Positions 27,039 through 36,795 of a stretch of 64,000 nt of DNA are shown one piece after another. The stretch covers positions 1-64,000 of the forward strand of contig CANJNY010000004.1 of NCBI GenBank assembly GCA_947475715.1. The letters are read 5' to 3'. Below the pieces are notes generated by a model. It did no database searches and was not told where the DNA came from. It worked only from the letters and a program-made list of their open reading frames with translations. This DNA is from Prolixibacteraceae bacterium. GTDB lineage: Bacteria > Bacteroidota > Bacteroidia > Bacteroidales > Prolixibacteraceae. The stretch's first letter is position 1; every line of letters begins with the position of its first letter. The position numbers and the translations under genes are program-made.

Positions 27039-29258
27039 CTATTGGTTAGGTTTCTTTAATGAATGGCTATGGCCGGGGTCTCTCCCTTCGCCCCTTTCAG
27101 GACGAGGTGCACGGTCCCCGCGATCACCATCGCTATGACCCTCCGGTTTTGGAAGCAATGCTTTTCGTGATAGCTTCAGTTTTCCGGAACGCTGATCAAC
27201 TTCAAGCAATTTAACTTCCAGAATATCACCAACCTTCAAAACACTTTCAGGATTTTCAATCCGTTTCCAGTCGATCTCCGAAACATGCAGAAGTCCTTCT
27301 TTACCAGGCATAATTTCAATAAATGCACCAAACTGAACGATCGATTTCACCTTCCCTTTATAGATCTCTCCAACCTCAGGTAAGGCCACAATAGCACGAA
27401 TCCTGGCAATAGCTGCATCAATAGCATCCTTGTCCGGAGCACTAATCTCAATACGTCCCTGATCTTCAACTTCTTCAATTGAAATGGTTGCTTTGGTATC
27501 TGCCTGAATCTGCTGAATGATCTTTCCTCCAGGACCAATAACAGGTCCGATCATATCCTTTGGAATCATCATGGTGACAATTCGTGGAACATTAGGTTTA
27601 TAATCTTCACGAGGCTGGCTTATTACTTCAAGTAATTTACCCAGGATGTGTGCCCTGCCCTCTTTTGCCTGCTGCAATGCTTTTGACATTACTTCATACG
27701 ATAACCCATCAACTTTGATGTCCATCTGCGTTGCGGTGATCCCTTTTGTGGTACCGGTAACTTTAAAGTCCATATCTCCCAAATGATCCTCGTCGCCAAG
27801 AATATCGGAAAGGACCGCAAATTTATCGGAACCCTTATCGGTGATAAGGCCCATGGCGATACCTGAAACAGGACGTTTGAGTTGAATACCGGCGTCAAGC
27901 ATCGCCATTGTTCCGGCACAAACCGTTGCCATGGATGAAGAACCGTTAGATTCAAGGATATCAGAAACTATTCGTACGATGTAAGGGAATCCTTCAGGAA
28001 TCATCTTTTTTAAACCACGGTGAGCCAAATTGCCATGCCCGATTTCGCGACGCGAAAGTCCACGCGGAACTTTTGCTTCACCAGTACTGAAAGAGGGGAA
28101 ATTATAGTGTAATAAAAAGCGTTCTCTACCTTTAAAAGTAACATTATCAATGATTTTCTCATCCATTTTTGTTCCAAGGGTAACACTGGTCAATGACTGA
28201 GTCTCACCCCGGGTAAAGATCGCAGAACCATGTGAACCTGGCAGGTAAGCTACTTCACCCCAGATCGGTCTGATTTGTGTTGTCGAACGGCCATCGAGAC
28301 GGATACCGTCATCCAGAATCATCCGGCGCATAGCCTCTTTCTCGACATCGTGATAATATCTGGAAATCAATGATTTATTGATTTCTGAAGACTCTTTCCC
28401 TTCGCTGTAGGAGGCTACAAAATCTTCCTTTATTTTTGCAAAAGAGCCCACGCGCAGGTGTTTATCATTGATTAATGAACGTGCTGTATCATAAGCTTTC
28501 TGATAAGTCTCTTTCCAGATTTGCTCACGCAGCAGTTCGTCATTTTTCTCATGGCAGTACTCTCTTTTCTTAGTACCGATTTCCGCTGCAAGCTCTTCCT
28601 GGATTTTGCAATGAATCTTAATATTATCGTGGGCAAATTTGATTGCTTCGAGCATCTCCTCTTCGGATACTTCATCCATTTCCCCTTCAACCATCATGAT
28701 ATTATCGTAGGATGCTCCTACCATAATGTCAATATCTGCGTTACTTAATTGTTCCGCAGAGGGATTGATCATGAATTTCCCATCGATACGGGCTACGCGT
28801 ACTTCGGAGATCGGCCCGTTAAACGGAACATCCGAAACGGCAAGCGCGGCCGAAGCAGCTAACCCGGCAAGGCAATCGGGCATTTCATTTTTTCCTGAAG
28901 AGATCAATGCAATCATCACCACAGTTTCTGCATGATAATTATCCGGAAATAACGGACGCAAAACACGATCCACTAAACGTGCAGTAAGAATCTCATCATC
29001 CGATGGCCTGCTCTCTCTTTTCAAAAATCCGCCTGGAAACCTGCCTGCTGCAGAATATTTCTCGCGATAATCCACTGAAAGGGGCATAAAATCGACATTT
29101 TCAGCAGCCTCTGTTGCTGATACCACCGTAGCAAGCAACATGGTATCACCCATTTTTACGACGACAGAACCGTCGGCCTGTTTGGCCAGTTTTCCCGTTT
29201 CGATGTTAATCGTACGTCCATCTCCAAGATCAATTGTCTTATTAACAGCTTTGTACAT
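27039..29258 (-). CDS. pnp: Polyribonucleotide nucleotidyltransferase (PNPase)
   Basis: 739 residues. It degrades RNA phosphorolytically from the 3' end. Two RNase PH domains (about 10-230 and 320-540), a KH domain (about 560-615, [12 protein letters not shown]) and an S1 domain (about 630-700, [22 protein letters not shown]) are in the standard order. The C-terminal tail is rich in Arg, Asp, Gly and His. The gene follows rpsO, the classical rpsO-pnp order, with an intergenic terminator. Confidence 0.98.
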   Translation of the reverse strand: MYKAVNKTIDLGDGRTINIETGKLAKQADGSVVVKMGDTMLLATVVSATEAAENVDFMPLSVDYREKYSAAGRFPGGFLKRESRPSDDEILTARLVDRVLRPLFPDNYHAETVVMIALISSGKNEMPDCLAGLAASAALAVSDVPFNGPISEVRVARIDGKFMINPSAEQLSNADIDIMVGASYDNIMMVEGEMDEVSEEEMLEAIKFAHDNIKIHCKIQEELAAEIGTKKREYCHEKNDELLREQIWKETYQKAYDTARSLINDKHLRVGSFAKIKEDFVASYSEGKESSEINKSLISRYYHDVEKEAMRRMILDDGIRLDGRSTTQIRPIWGEVAYLPGSHGSAIFTRGETQSLTSVTLGTKMDEKIIDNVTFKGRERFLLHYNFPSFSTGEAKVPRGLSRREIGHGNLAHRGLKKMIPEGFPYIVRIVSDILESNGSSSMATVCAGTMAMLDAGIQLKRPVSGIAMGLITDKGSDKFAVLSDILGDEDHLGDMDFKVTGTTKGITATQMDIKVDGLSYEVMSKALQQAKEGRAHILGKLLEVISQPREDYKPNVPRIVTMMIPKDMIGPVIGPGGKIIQQIQADTKATISIEEVEDQGRIEISAPDKDAIDAAIARIRAIVALPEVGEIYKGKVKSIVQFGAFIEIMPGKEGLLHVSEIDWKRIENPESVLKVGDILEVKLLEVDQRSGKLKLSRKALLPKPEGHSDGDRGDRAPRPERGEGRDPGHSHSLKKPNQ

Positions 29259-29310
29259 AATTTAAAAAATAATTTTATTAATATTTAAAACTAATGGGTG
29301 GGGCTTTTGT

Positions 29311-29343
29311 ATTAAAAAAAAGGCAATTCGAAAATTGCCTTTT
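29311..29343 (-). terminator. Terminator between rpsO and pnp
   Basis: AAAAGGCAATT (29318-29328) pairs with AATTGCCTTTT (29333-29343) around a CGAA tetraloop, followed on the minus strand by seven T. A terminator in the rpsO-pnp gap is also found in E. coli. No separate promoter for pnp is visible, so pnp may rely on read-through. Confidence 0.8.
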
Positions 29344-29354
29344 TAGGAAGTTCG

Positions 29355-29624
29355 TTATTTACGAAGATTGAGATCCTTAATGATTGCACGGTAACGATCA
29401 ATGTGCCTTTTCTTGAGGTAATCCAGAAGCGAACGACGCTTTCCAACTAATCCAATCAAGGCACGTTGTGTTCCGTAATCTTTTTTATTCACTTTCAGAT
29501 GCTCTGTAAGGTGACTGATCCTAAAAGAGAAGAGTGCAATCTGTCCTTCTGCAGACCCGGTGTTGGTTTCAGTCAGACCATGCTTTGCAAAAATCTCCTG
29601 TTTTTTTTGTGCTGTTAAATACAT
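29355..29624 (-). CDS. rpsO: 30S ribosomal protein S15
   Basis: 89 residues, standard length. The S15 signatures (NTGSAEGQIALFSFRISHLTEHLKVNKKDYGTQR split over two helices and LLDYLKKRHIDRYRAIIKDLNLRK at the end) are complete. It binds 16S rRNA in the central domain. A strong -7 element lies about 88 bp upstream. Confidence 0.98.
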   Translation of the reverse strand: MYLTAQKKQEIFAKHGLTETNTGSAEGQIALFSFRISHLTEHLKVNKKDYGTQRALIGLVGKRRSLLDYLKKRHIDRYRAIIKDLNLRK

Positions 29625-29711
29625 TTCTTTAGTATTAAAAGATTATACAATTATTGCGCCGCAGTATTCGCGTTCGATAGCAACGGATCAACATTAATTA
29701 AAAATTCGGAA

Positions 29712-29719
29712 CAAAGGTA
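29712..29719 (-). promoter_or_regulatory. -7 element upstream of rpsO
   Basis: Minus strand TACCTTTG matches the TAnnTTTG consensus exactly. A TTG at the ideal distance is not seen. The predicted leader of about 80 bases could carry S15 autoregulation, but no specific fold is shown. Confidence 0.45.
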
Positions 29720-29760
29720 CTAAATTATCTCTAATTATTTAACCTTGCAACCGATTTAAA

Positions 29761-30783
29761 TCAAATCCCCTGAAGGTAATTATTCAGATTATGAATTTGC
29801 TCGGGTGATCCCAAAACAAAAAGCTGATCCTGGGTCGTGAGCACATATTCACTTACCGGATTAAAGATGTATTTCCCTTCCCCATTTTTTAGCCCGATAA
29901 TTGTGGTTCCCGTTACCTTGCCTAAACTCAAATCGCCAATGGTTTTGCCGCGGTTAACCGCACTCATATTCCGGCAATTTATTTCATGGATGCTGATATC
30001 GCGGTTACGCTGAAGCATAATATATTCCATAAATTCAACCACGTCGGGTTGGGTAACTAACCGGGCCATTCGTTGCCCCCCCATCCGTTCAGGCATAATG
30101 ACATTGGTGGCTCCGGCTCTTCTTAATTTGGTATCCGATCCTATTTCAGATGCCCGACTGACAATGGTCAGTTTCGGATTCATGCTTCGCGCTGTAAGTA
30201 CAACGAACATATTATCCGCATCATTGGGAGTTGTGGCAATCAAGGCGCGTGCCCGGTCAATTCCCGCTGTCCGAAGTACCTCCTCATTGGTGGCATCACC
30301 CTGAATAAACAGGAGATTCGGATCCTCCTGAATACGCAAAATAACATTTTCTCTGCGCTCGATGATCACAAACGGATGGTTATGATCGGTTAATTCCAAT
30401 GCCGTTTGTTCCCCGTTACGGCCATAACCGCAAATAATCACGTGGTCGGTTAATTTTTCAATCCGCTTACTCACCCTGCTGTTTTTTAATTTTTTTACAA
30501 ATTCACCATCCAAAAAAAACCGTACAATTGTTGATCCGACGAATGCAAAACTTCCAAGACTAAAGATAATTAGCAACGAAACGAATACTTTCCCAAGAGG
30601 AGTGAGCGGCCTTACAACCTCAAATCCAACTGTCGAAACAGAAAGGACTGTCATGTAAAAAGAATCAATAAATCCGTATCCCTCAATGAAATGAAATCCA
30701 AGAAATCCGACAACAAACACAATCAAGACCAATGCAAGTGCAATTCTTAAAGTTCGGGATGTCTGCTGTTCAAACTGGTTCAT
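29761..30783 (-). CDS. Two-TM potassium channel with RCK (TrkA-N, TrkA-C) domains
   Basis: 340 residues from the ATG at 30783; a TTG two codons upstream is possible. Two membrane helices flank a pore loop whose filter reads TVGFEV (about residues 51-56) instead of the usual TVGYGD. A TrkA-N domain follows (VIICGYGRNGEQTALEL) and then TrkA-C. It should form a ligand-gated K+ channel in the inner membrane, regulated by nucleotide or Ca2+ binding. The filter change may alter selectivity. It overlaps the DUF2851 gene by 14 bp and is probably cotranscribed. Confidence 0.88.
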   Translation of the reverse strand: MNQFEQQTSRTLRIALALVLIVFVVGFLGFHFIEGYGFIDSFYMTVLSVSTVGFEVVRPLTPLGKVFVSLLIIFSLGSFAFVGSTIVRFFLDGEFVKKLKNSRVSKRIEKLTDHVIICGYGRNGEQTALELTDHNHPFVIIERRENVILRIQEDPNLLFIQGDATNEEVLRTAGIDRARALIATTPNDADNMFVVLTARSMNPKLTIVSRASEIGSDTKLRRAGATNVIMPERMGGQRMARLVTQPDVVEFMEYIMLQRNRDISIHEINCRNMSAVNRGKTIGDLSLGKVTGTTIIGLKNGEGKYIFNPVSEYVLTTQDQLFVLGSPEQIHNLNNYLQGI

Positions 30784-32047
30784 GTACAATTATTTTATGT
30801 CCTATGGTGCAATCAAGGCATCTCCTTGGTTCACAATAGTTCCGTTGCAATTGAAGCAGTGCCTGCGATTCGAGCGCATTAGCCGCCACGACTCCGGCTT
30901 CACCCCATCTGCTGATTAAACGATTATTCTCTGCCGGCATCTGTTCAAGAATATCCAAAGCTCTGTCTTTCAAAATTAGTTTATTTTGGCTATCTCCAAA
31001 CAAAAAATAGAAAGGTACAACAACATTTATTACGATCAGACTGAAAATCTGATCCCCAAACACTTTTATTCTGTTTATTGAGGATTTATTAAAACTATAA
31101 TGATCGTTCCAGTATTCCGAAGCTTTAAGGGTAAACAGACGTTTGAGATCTTCGAGATTAGCAGCCTCAATCACCGCAGTGAAAAGACCTTGCGATTGGT
31201 GAATAAGTGCCGCAAACTGTGCAATCCGAAGGGTTGGAAAATTCCCCGGGTGCATCCGCATAAATTTCCACAAATGTCCCGGGATTGGCTTTAATCCATA
31301 CTTCATGGCCAAAAACCGGTACTCCTTGCGCAGTTCAAGATAATACTCATCCCCAAAAAGCTCCTCTCCCAGTAAACCTGCCTGCCCAAACAGAAGCGCT
31401 TCAAGCTGAAAAAGTGAATCGTGATGATGGGCCAAAACCGACTGTGGCAACGAACGTGCCATCATTTCGAATGGAAGTGCATTCTCTCTTAACCCAAAAC
31501 CACGCGCAAGCATACAATAAAACGTCTCACCCCAATCCTGATTAGTCTCCGATAAAATCTTACTTATCGCTTCAAGCTTTTGCTTAAGGCGCTCAATAAC
31601 CACTCCATTGAGAAAAAATTTAATACGAAATGGATCAACCTGATACAGCAGGGAGGCGCAACCTATCCAATCCTGACTCCGTATAAGCATTTCATAATTG
31701 TCAGCTATCCACTCAGGCCATTTGATTACAATGGCTGGCACAGCCGCTCCCGATTGATTATAAACCGGTATGTCTGAAATCGCAACTACATGAAGAATTG
31801 TATTATTGTAAACAGGGTCGTTTTGATGACCATGCTTGTTCCAATCGGATGCTTTCTGGTGAATCTCAATATTACCTGCCCATAAAGTCTCGCCAATCCG
31901 GATCCGGGCATCAAAAAAATCGGGACCGGCATTTGTATTGTGACGCCCCGGATTAACAATTTGAATGGGTTCTCCATCATTAGTCCACAATGAATCTGAT
32001 TGAAACAATTTATTTTCCCAGATAAAATGGAGAAATTCTTCTTTCAT
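30770..32047 (-). CDS. DUF2851 family protein
   Basis: 425 residues from the ATG at 32045-32047. The frame continues upstream to a GTG at 32107, but that part reads as hydrophobic noise and the family begins MKEEFLHFIWENKLF. Conserved blocks include GRHNTNAGPDFFDARI, NIEIHQKASDW and, at the C-terminus, a cysteine cluster CEPRRCLDCTIG. This family is common in Bacteroidota and has no known function; the N-terminal motif has an aspartate-rich, nuclease-like look, which is only an impression. Confidence 0.85.
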   Translation of the reverse strand: MKEEFLHFIWENKLFQSDSLWTNDGEPIQIVNPGRHNTNAGPDFFDARIRIGETLWAGNIEIHQKASDWNKHGHQNDPVYNNTILHVVAISDIPVYNQSGAAVPAIVIKWPEWIADNYEMLIRSQDWIGCASLLYQVDPFRIKFFLNGVVIERLKQKLEAISKILSETNQDWGETFYCMLARGFGLRENALPFEMMARSLPQSVLAHHHDSLFQLEALLFGQAGLLGEELFGDEYYLELRKEYRFLAMKYGLKPIPGHLWKFMRMHPGNFPTLRIAQFAALIHQSQGLFTAVIEAANLEDLKRLFTLKASEYWNDHYSFNKSSINRIKVFGDQIFSLIVINVVVPFYFLFGDSQNKLILKDRALDILEQMPAENNRLISRWGEAGVVAANALESQALLQLQRNYCEPRRCLDCTIGHKIIVHEPV

Positions 32048-32117
32048 AGCCTCTTGAAATTCGGTTATTGAAAGATACGAAAAAATCAGAAATAAAAATG
32101 GGATCACTCATTGAATT

Positions 32118-32178
32118 GTGACTGGCTGCTGGCAGCTGGCAATTGGCTGCGGGTAACCGGCGGCTGGCGATTGGCGAC
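32118..32178. repeat. CTGGC-type intergenic repeat cluster (locus B)
   Basis: Five or more overlapping near-copies of CTGGCTGC, AGCTGGCAATTGGC and CGGCTGGCGATTGGC. It belongs to the same family as 4122-4154. A further related patch is at about 32249-32283. It lies between the DUF2851 gene and the O-methyltransferase gene. Confidence 0.55.
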
Positions 32179-32351
32179 AAATGAAATATTAAACTTCTAA
32201 AATACAATATATTGAATAATATGGGACATGCATTCTTTGAAGCAATTAACTGCCAATGGCAAGTTGCTGGTTGCCAGAAGCTGTTTAAACAGATTAATAC
32301 GTTAAAGGAGGCACTTTAATATTGAGAAAGACCACATTTCTTCGATGCAAC

Positions 32352-32996
32352 CTATTGCGAAATCTTCCGAAGAATTGTCATCCCATCCCGCACCGGAATC
32401 ATAAAGGTTTCAACACGAGGGTCGTTTTTGACAAAGTCATTAAACTCTAAAATCTGTATCGTCTGTTCGTCGGTTCGGGCGACTCTCTGAACAACTTTGC
32501 CAGCCCAAAGGGTATTGTCTGCAACAATCACCCCTCCGATTGCAACTTTAGGAAATACTAATTGATAGTGCGTGAGATATTTTCGTTTATCGGCATCAAT
32601 AAAAACAAGATCAAAAATATCTTCCAGAGTCGGGACAACCTGTTCGGCATCACCAATATGCTGAACAATCCGATCCCGCATGCCCGACTCTTCAAAAAAT
32701 GAGGATGCAAGCCGCTGCAGTTCATCGTTAATCTCGATGGTATGAATAACCCCCTGAGCCGATAACCCTTCGGCTAAACATAAGGCAGAATATCCCGTAT
32801 ATGTTCCGATCTCCAAAATCCGGTGTGGCCGAATCAGTTTACTAAGCAGTGTTAAGAGGGAGCCTTGTAAATGGCCCGAACACATCCGTCCATTCACCAT
32901 CCGGATTTGTGTCTCCCGATAGAGTCTGGCCAACAGCGGAGACTCATCAACAATATGATCCAATATATATTGCTCAAGGGCTTTATCGATCTTCAT
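32352..32996 (-). CDS. Class I SAM-dependent O-methyltransferase
   Basis: 214 residues of the caffeoyl-CoA/catechol O-methyltransferase family. SAM motif EIGTYTGYSALCLAEG is at about 81-96, the metal-region DLVFIDADKRKYLTHY further on, and VADNTLWAGKV after it. Bacterial members act on diverse small hydroxylated compounds; the substrate here is unknown. It is 4 bp downstream of the M16 peptidase gene and shares its promoter. Confidence 0.9.
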   Translation of the reverse strand: MKIDKALEQYILDHIVDESPLLARLYRETQIRMVNGRMCSGHLQGSLLTLLSKLIRPHRILEIGTYTGYSALCLAEGLSAQGVIHTIEINDELQRLASSFFEESGMRDRIVQHIGDAEQVVPTLEDIFDLVFIDADKRKYLTHYQLVFPKVAIGGVIVADNTLWAGKVVQRVARTDEQTIQILEFNDFVKNDPRVETFMIPVRDGMTILRKISQ

Positions 32997-33000
32997 CGCC

Positions 33001-34221
33001 TTATTTATAAATCAGCATTGAGAGCTTATCAAAATCAAGAATCTCATTGGCAATATTTCGGATCTGGGTGGGCGTAATGGCATTAATTTTATTATAAATC
33101 ACATCCAGACCATCCATTTTATTATAAATCAGAAAGCTCTTTCCCAGTGTAAGCATAAGATCTTCATGATTTTCCTGAGACATGGCCAGCTGTCCCACTA
33201 GTTGTTTCCTGGCCTTGCTGATCTGAATATCGCCCAGTAACTTCTCCTGAAGAATCCGAATCTCCCTTTTAATCAGCGAAATCGCCTTGTCAAGATTCAC
33301 ATTGTCGGTTCCAAAATAGATTGTAATTGTTCCGGTATCAGAATAGGCCGTGTATGAAGATTCAAGGTTATAGGCAATTCCGTTCCGTTCACGCAACGCA
33401 AGGTTAAGCCGTGAATTTCCCGATTGCCCCCCAAGTACGCTGTTAAGTAAAACCAAACCAATTCGATTGGCATGAGCGACATCATAGGCTAAACCACCGA
33501 TCACGCAGTGAGTCTGAAAAGTTTCCTTTTCGAAAGATTTTATTTGAGCCGAATTTCCTTCAAATTTCTCACGGGAAAAAGAGCGATGATTCAACGGGAA
33601 ATGGGTAAAAAAGCGTTCACAAAGATGAAAAAACCGCTTCCCTGAGATGTTGCCAACCGAGCAAATCACAATCTGGTCTGTATTGTAATTCTTAGCCATA
33701 AACCGTTGAATATCTTCGCGCGTAAATGCTTTTACATTTTCGGGTGTACCCAGGATATTACGTCCAATTGGATGACCTTCAAAAATCAATTCTTCAAATT
33801 CATCAAAAATAAGTTCCGATGGTGAATCGTTATATGAATTTATTTCATCAATAATAACGTCTTTTTCCTTCCTCAACTCCTGATCAGGGAAAGTGCTGTG
33901 GATCAAAATATCGCTGAACAACTCCATCGTCCGTTCATAATACTCTGCCAGGAATGACGCGTGAATAGCTGTCTCCTCTTTTGTCGTATACGCATTTAAT
34001 TCACCTCCTACATCTTCAAGCCTGCTAAGAATATGAAATGACTTTCTTTTCAGGGTCCCCTTAAAGATAGTGTGCTCAATAAAATGGGCAAGTCCCTGCT
34101 CCTGCAAATCTTCGTCGCGGGAGCCTGTATTTATAATCACGCCACAATGGGCAACTGGTGAATCAACATACTGGTGAACCAGCCGAATGCCATTGGGTAA
34201 TTGAGAAGAAAAATATTCCAT
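33001..34221 (-). CDS. M16 family zinc metallopeptidase
   Basis: 406 residues, a single-chain pitrilysin/processing-peptidase type. The inverted zinc motif HxxEH is H46-F-I-E-H50, with a downstream conserved glutamate in KDVIIDEINSY. The C-terminal half has the usual non-catalytic M16 fold (SSYTAYSDTGTITIYFGTD). No signal peptide is visible, so it is probably cytoplasmic. It is the first gene of a two-gene unit with the O-methyltransferase. Confidence 0.92.
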   Translation of the reverse strand: MEYFSSQLPNGIRLVHQYVDSPVAHCGVIINTGSRDEDLQEQGLAHFIEHTIFKGTLKRKSFHILSRLEDVGGELNAYTTKEETAIHASFLAEYYERTMELFSDILIHSTFPDQELRKEKDVIIDEINSYNDSPSELIFDEFEELIFEGHPIGRNILGTPENVKAFTREDIQRFMAKNYNTDQIVICSVGNISGKRFFHLCERFFTHFPLNHRSFSREKFEGNSAQIKSFEKETFQTHCVIGGLAYDVAHANRIGLVLLNSVLGGQSGNSRLNLALRERNGIAYNLESSYTAYSDTGTITIYFGTDNVNLDKAISLIKREIRILQEKLLGDIQISKARKQLVGQLAMSQENHEDLMLTLGKSFLIYNKMDGLDVIYNKINAITPTQIRNIANEILDFDKLSMLIYK

Positions 34222-34242
34222 TAATCAGTTTTGAACAACGTG

Positions 34243-34271
34243 CAAAAGTATTCAAAATAGTGTTTCGTCAA
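34243..34271 (-). promoter_or_regulatory. Promoter for the M16 peptidase unit
   Basis: Minus strand TTG, 18 bp, TACTTTTG. The -7 box is exact and spacing is one base short. It lies 22 bp upstream of the ATG. Confidence 0.55.
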
Positions 34272-34709
34272 CGGGATAATCTGCAAACTTTATTAATCGT
34301 TTATTCGGAATAATATAATACCTTAATAGCCCACTGCTCTCATCCAAATAAAGAGTGAAAGCTATGCAAAGAAAATTTGTAGCTTTAGGTTAGGAACTGG
34401 CAGCCGAAATCAGGCGGTGGATGACTTACTTTTCAGTTACGTTTGCAAAAAAAGGAGTTTGTAACAGTATAAAGGGTCCAATAAGCCGAAAGAAACCTAC
34501 TGTTTTCTTTATTCAGCTGTGAGTTTGTTGTTATATTCCTACAAATGTAAAAAGGATTCATATCCGGGTAAAAATTACAAAAAATTGTCACTGATCTAAA
34601 AACAGCAGCATACCCTTAATAGTAAAAGACTTAGAGAAAGCACTAGTTTATTTAGTAACGGGAATACCCCGCAACAAGAAACTTTATTGCTTTTTTTTTC
34701 AGACAGTGC

Positions 34710-34739
34710 TTGGAGAGAAGTAAAAATTGATTAGTTTTG
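34710..34739 (+). promoter_or_regulatory. Promoter for tRNA-Phe
   Basis: TTG, 19 bp, TAGTTTTG, a perfect Bacteroidota consensus with ideal spacing. The tRNA begins 18 bp after the -7 box. Confidence 0.8.
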
Positions 34740-34757
34740 CCACGCGTTCAAAAACAA

Positions 34758-34830
34758 GGTGCCATAGCTCAGTTGGTAGAGCAATGGACTGAAAATCCAT
34801 GTGTCCCTGGTTCAATTCCAGGTGGCACCA
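34758..34830 (+). tRNA. tRNA-Phe (anticodon GAA)
   Basis: A complete 73-base cloverleaf. The acceptor stem GGTGCCA (34758-34764) pairs with TGGCACC (34823-34829), discriminator A at 34830. D stem GCTC/GAGC, anticodon stem ATGGA/TCCAT with loop CTGAAAA giving GAA at 34791-34793, T stem CCTGG/CCAGG with TTCAATT loop. The 3' CCA is not encoded and must be added after transcription. All stems pair without mismatch. Confidence 0.97.
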
Positions 34831-34853
34831 CACCTTAAGAAGGCAAATTTAAT

Positions 34854-34889
34854 AATAGGGTTGATTTTCATATGAAAATCAACCCTATT
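34854..34889. terminator. Perfect 36-bp palindrome after tRNA-Phe
   Basis: Positions 34854-34871 are the exact complement of 34872-34889. It starts 23 bp after the tRNA. The following bases are only moderately T-rich (TAATTTC), so it may terminate or protect the tRNA transcript's 3' end. Confidence 0.55.
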
Positions 34890-34960
34890 TAATTTCAAGT
34901 AGAAATTTTCAACCCCATCAATTTATGTTTCCATATTTCTAACCGGAAGTCATAAAAAAA

Positions 34961-35001
34961 GAACCGGTCTTATTGAGTTTAAACTCAAATAAGACCGGTT
35001 C
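34961..35001. terminator. Bidirectional terminator, TPR gene and tRNA side
   Basis: GAACCGGTCTTATTGAGTTT (34961-34980) pairs with 34981-35001, with one bulged T. On the minus strand it is followed by seven T, and on the plus strand by five T. It closes the TPR/TonB cluster transcript, 18 bp after the TPR gene stop. Confidence 0.8.
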
Positions 35002-35019
35002 CGTTTTTAGCACTATTTG

Positions 35020-36750
35020 CTAATTGGCTGTAGGAAGCGGAATCTTTAACTTCTTAAATACTTCCAGTGCTTTATCATCGGCAGGATCAATAAGAAGTAT
35101 TTTTCTCCAAAAATCTATAGAGGTTTGCTTTAAAGTTTCCGATTGTTTTTTATCCGTTTTCAATACCCGCTCACTCTCCAAAAAGTAATAAGAGCCCAGA
35201 TATTTATAACATTCTATTACTGTTTTTCGGTTTTTTGTAGGATCTCCAGCTTCGAATATAGCCAGCGCTTTTTCATAGGCCTCTTTAGCCAGGGTTCCGG
35301 TAGCCTCAGGGTCAAGCATCGAGTTCATTCGTCCTCTCCAGATAAAGCCACCTGCATATTTATCATTTAAGATCGTTACCTGGGTAAATGAACTGTCAGC
35401 CTTCTGGAAAAACATCCGCTTTGTATCATTTACTGCAACACTGTCGGTGAATGGAATCCGTTTAGTAACCTGCATATTCATTAATGAATCATACTTCATA
35501 CGGTATTTTTCACCCTCGAAATAGTACTCCTTTCCGATTGTAAAGGAGGTATTTACCTTATCAGCCCCATTATCAATCATCTTTTTATAAACTCGCGCAG
35601 CTTCGCTATGCATCTTGTTTCCAGCATAAAGCTTAGCCAAATCCTCGTAGATTTCAGTCTTTGTCGAATCCATCTCCAAAGCTTTATTGTAATTTGCTAT
35701 TGCTAAAGTATCTTTACCCACCTTTTGAAGAAGTCTGCCATAGTAAACGTAATCTGAAGTGATATTCTTTTCAGGATCATGAATTTTAAAGAATTTAGAG
35801 AGGTACTCTATCCCTTTTGCATATTCACCTGTTTCAAATGCAATATATCCCCTGACGCGCAATAAAACAGATTCGTCTGAATTTTGTTTCATAATCTGAT
35901 CCAAAAGTTTCTCAGACTCCGCATATTTTTTATTGAAGAACAGAATAATTGCATACCGTTCTTTGTCATCATTATTAACTTCGCCTCTGGATATGTAAAT
36001 ATCATAATTTTTTTCGGCTTCGGCGTATCTTCCAATGCCATAATAGAGATCTCCAAGATTTTTGTAAACTAAAATCTGATCGGTATTTAATTCTATACTT
36101 TTTGCCAAAGCATTTAAAGCATCTCTGTTTGCACGGGCTAAAGTATGGATAACACCAAGCTTGCGATAGGCCAGTGCATAGTTTGGATCAAAAAATATGG
36201 CGCGCTCATAAGCATTCGAAGCAGCTCCGAATTTGTGCTTTAATAACTCATAATCACCAGTTACAATATGAAAAGGGGCGTATTTTGAATTAAGTTCCAT
36301 TCCCAAAGCCAGAAAACGGTTACCGGTAGCCGTATCATTCCTGGCCAGGTCGAAACAACCATGAGCTATGGTGTAAAAAACTTCAGGATTCTTTTTATCA
36401 GCGCGTCGGGCTTTTTCAAAAAAATCAAGTTCACTAACCTTCTCCCCTTTGTACATTGCCACTTTACCCAATCCCACAAGAGGAAACGGAGATTTTGGAT
36501 CGATTGTTGAAGCTTGCTGATACATCAACCTGGCACTATCCGGATTTTGCAAATAAAGATAAGTGTCGCCCAAAGAGCACAACGTTTTGATATCATTGGG
36601 CGATGCTTTAAGCCTGTTGAGATAAAACCCGCGCGCCTGATGATACTGATGATCATCGAGAAAATTTTGACCTTGATTGGTGTTTTGCTGAGCAAAACCT
36701 GCCACAACGAAGAAAAGAAGTCCTAGCAGAGAGAATAAACTACGTTTCAT
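35020..36750 (-). CDS. Secreted TPR-repeat protein of the TonB cluster
   Basis: 576 residues with a signal peptide (cleavage after about A20, VVAGFA). About ten TPR repeats follow (for example ALAYRKLGVIHTLARANRDALNALAKSIELN read as one unit and a half). It is exported to the periplasm or outer membrane and probably serves as a protein-binding scaffold. It lies 45 bp downstream of the PstS-like gene, so it is the last gene of the TonB/ExbBD cluster. In other Bacteroidota this arrangement seems to be conserved, from memory. Confidence 0.85.
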   Translation of the reverse strand: MKRSLFSLLGLLFFVVAGFAQQNTNQGQNFLDDHQYHQARGFYLNRLKASPNDIKTLCSLGDTYLYLQNPDSARLMYQQASTIDPKSPFPLVGLGKVAMYKGEKVSELDFFEKARRADKKNPEVFYTIAHGCFDLARNDTATGNRFLALGMELNSKYAPFHIVTGDYELLKHKFGAASNAYERAIFFDPNYALAYRKLGVIHTLARANRDALNALAKSIELNTDQILVYKNLGDLYYGIGRYAEAEKNYDIYISRGEVNNDDKERYAIILFFNKKYAESEKLLDQIMKQNSDESVLLRVRGYIAFETGEYAKGIEYLSKFFKIHDPEKNITSDYVYYGRLLQKVGKDTLAIANYNKALEMDSTKTEIYEDLAKLYAGNKMHSEAARVYKKMIDNGADKVNTSFTIGKEYYFEGEKYRMKYDSLMNMQVTKRIPFTDSVAVNDTKRMFFQKADSSFTQVTILNDKYAGGFIWRGRMNSMLDPEATGTLAKEAYEKALAIFEAGDPTKNRKTVIECYKYLGSYYFLESERVLKTDKKQSETLKQTSIDFWRKILLIDPADDKALEVFKKLKIPLPTAN

Positions 36751-36795
36751 TTGTATGATATTGGATATTAAATACTTTCAATTTCAAAAACCAGC

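Larger units (their letters stand above)
34222..34757. other. Gap of about 535 bp before tRNA-Phe
   Basis: It contains the M16 promoter at one end and the tRNA promoter at the other. Between them I see AT-rich sequence, a short CTGGCAGCC word near 34396 and a T10 run near 34691, but no gene or convincing folded RNA. Confidence 0.4.

Noticed and set aside
34758-34830. tRNA-Phe as a prophage or island integration site
   Set aside because: No integrase and no repeated tRNA 3' end in the following 30 kb.
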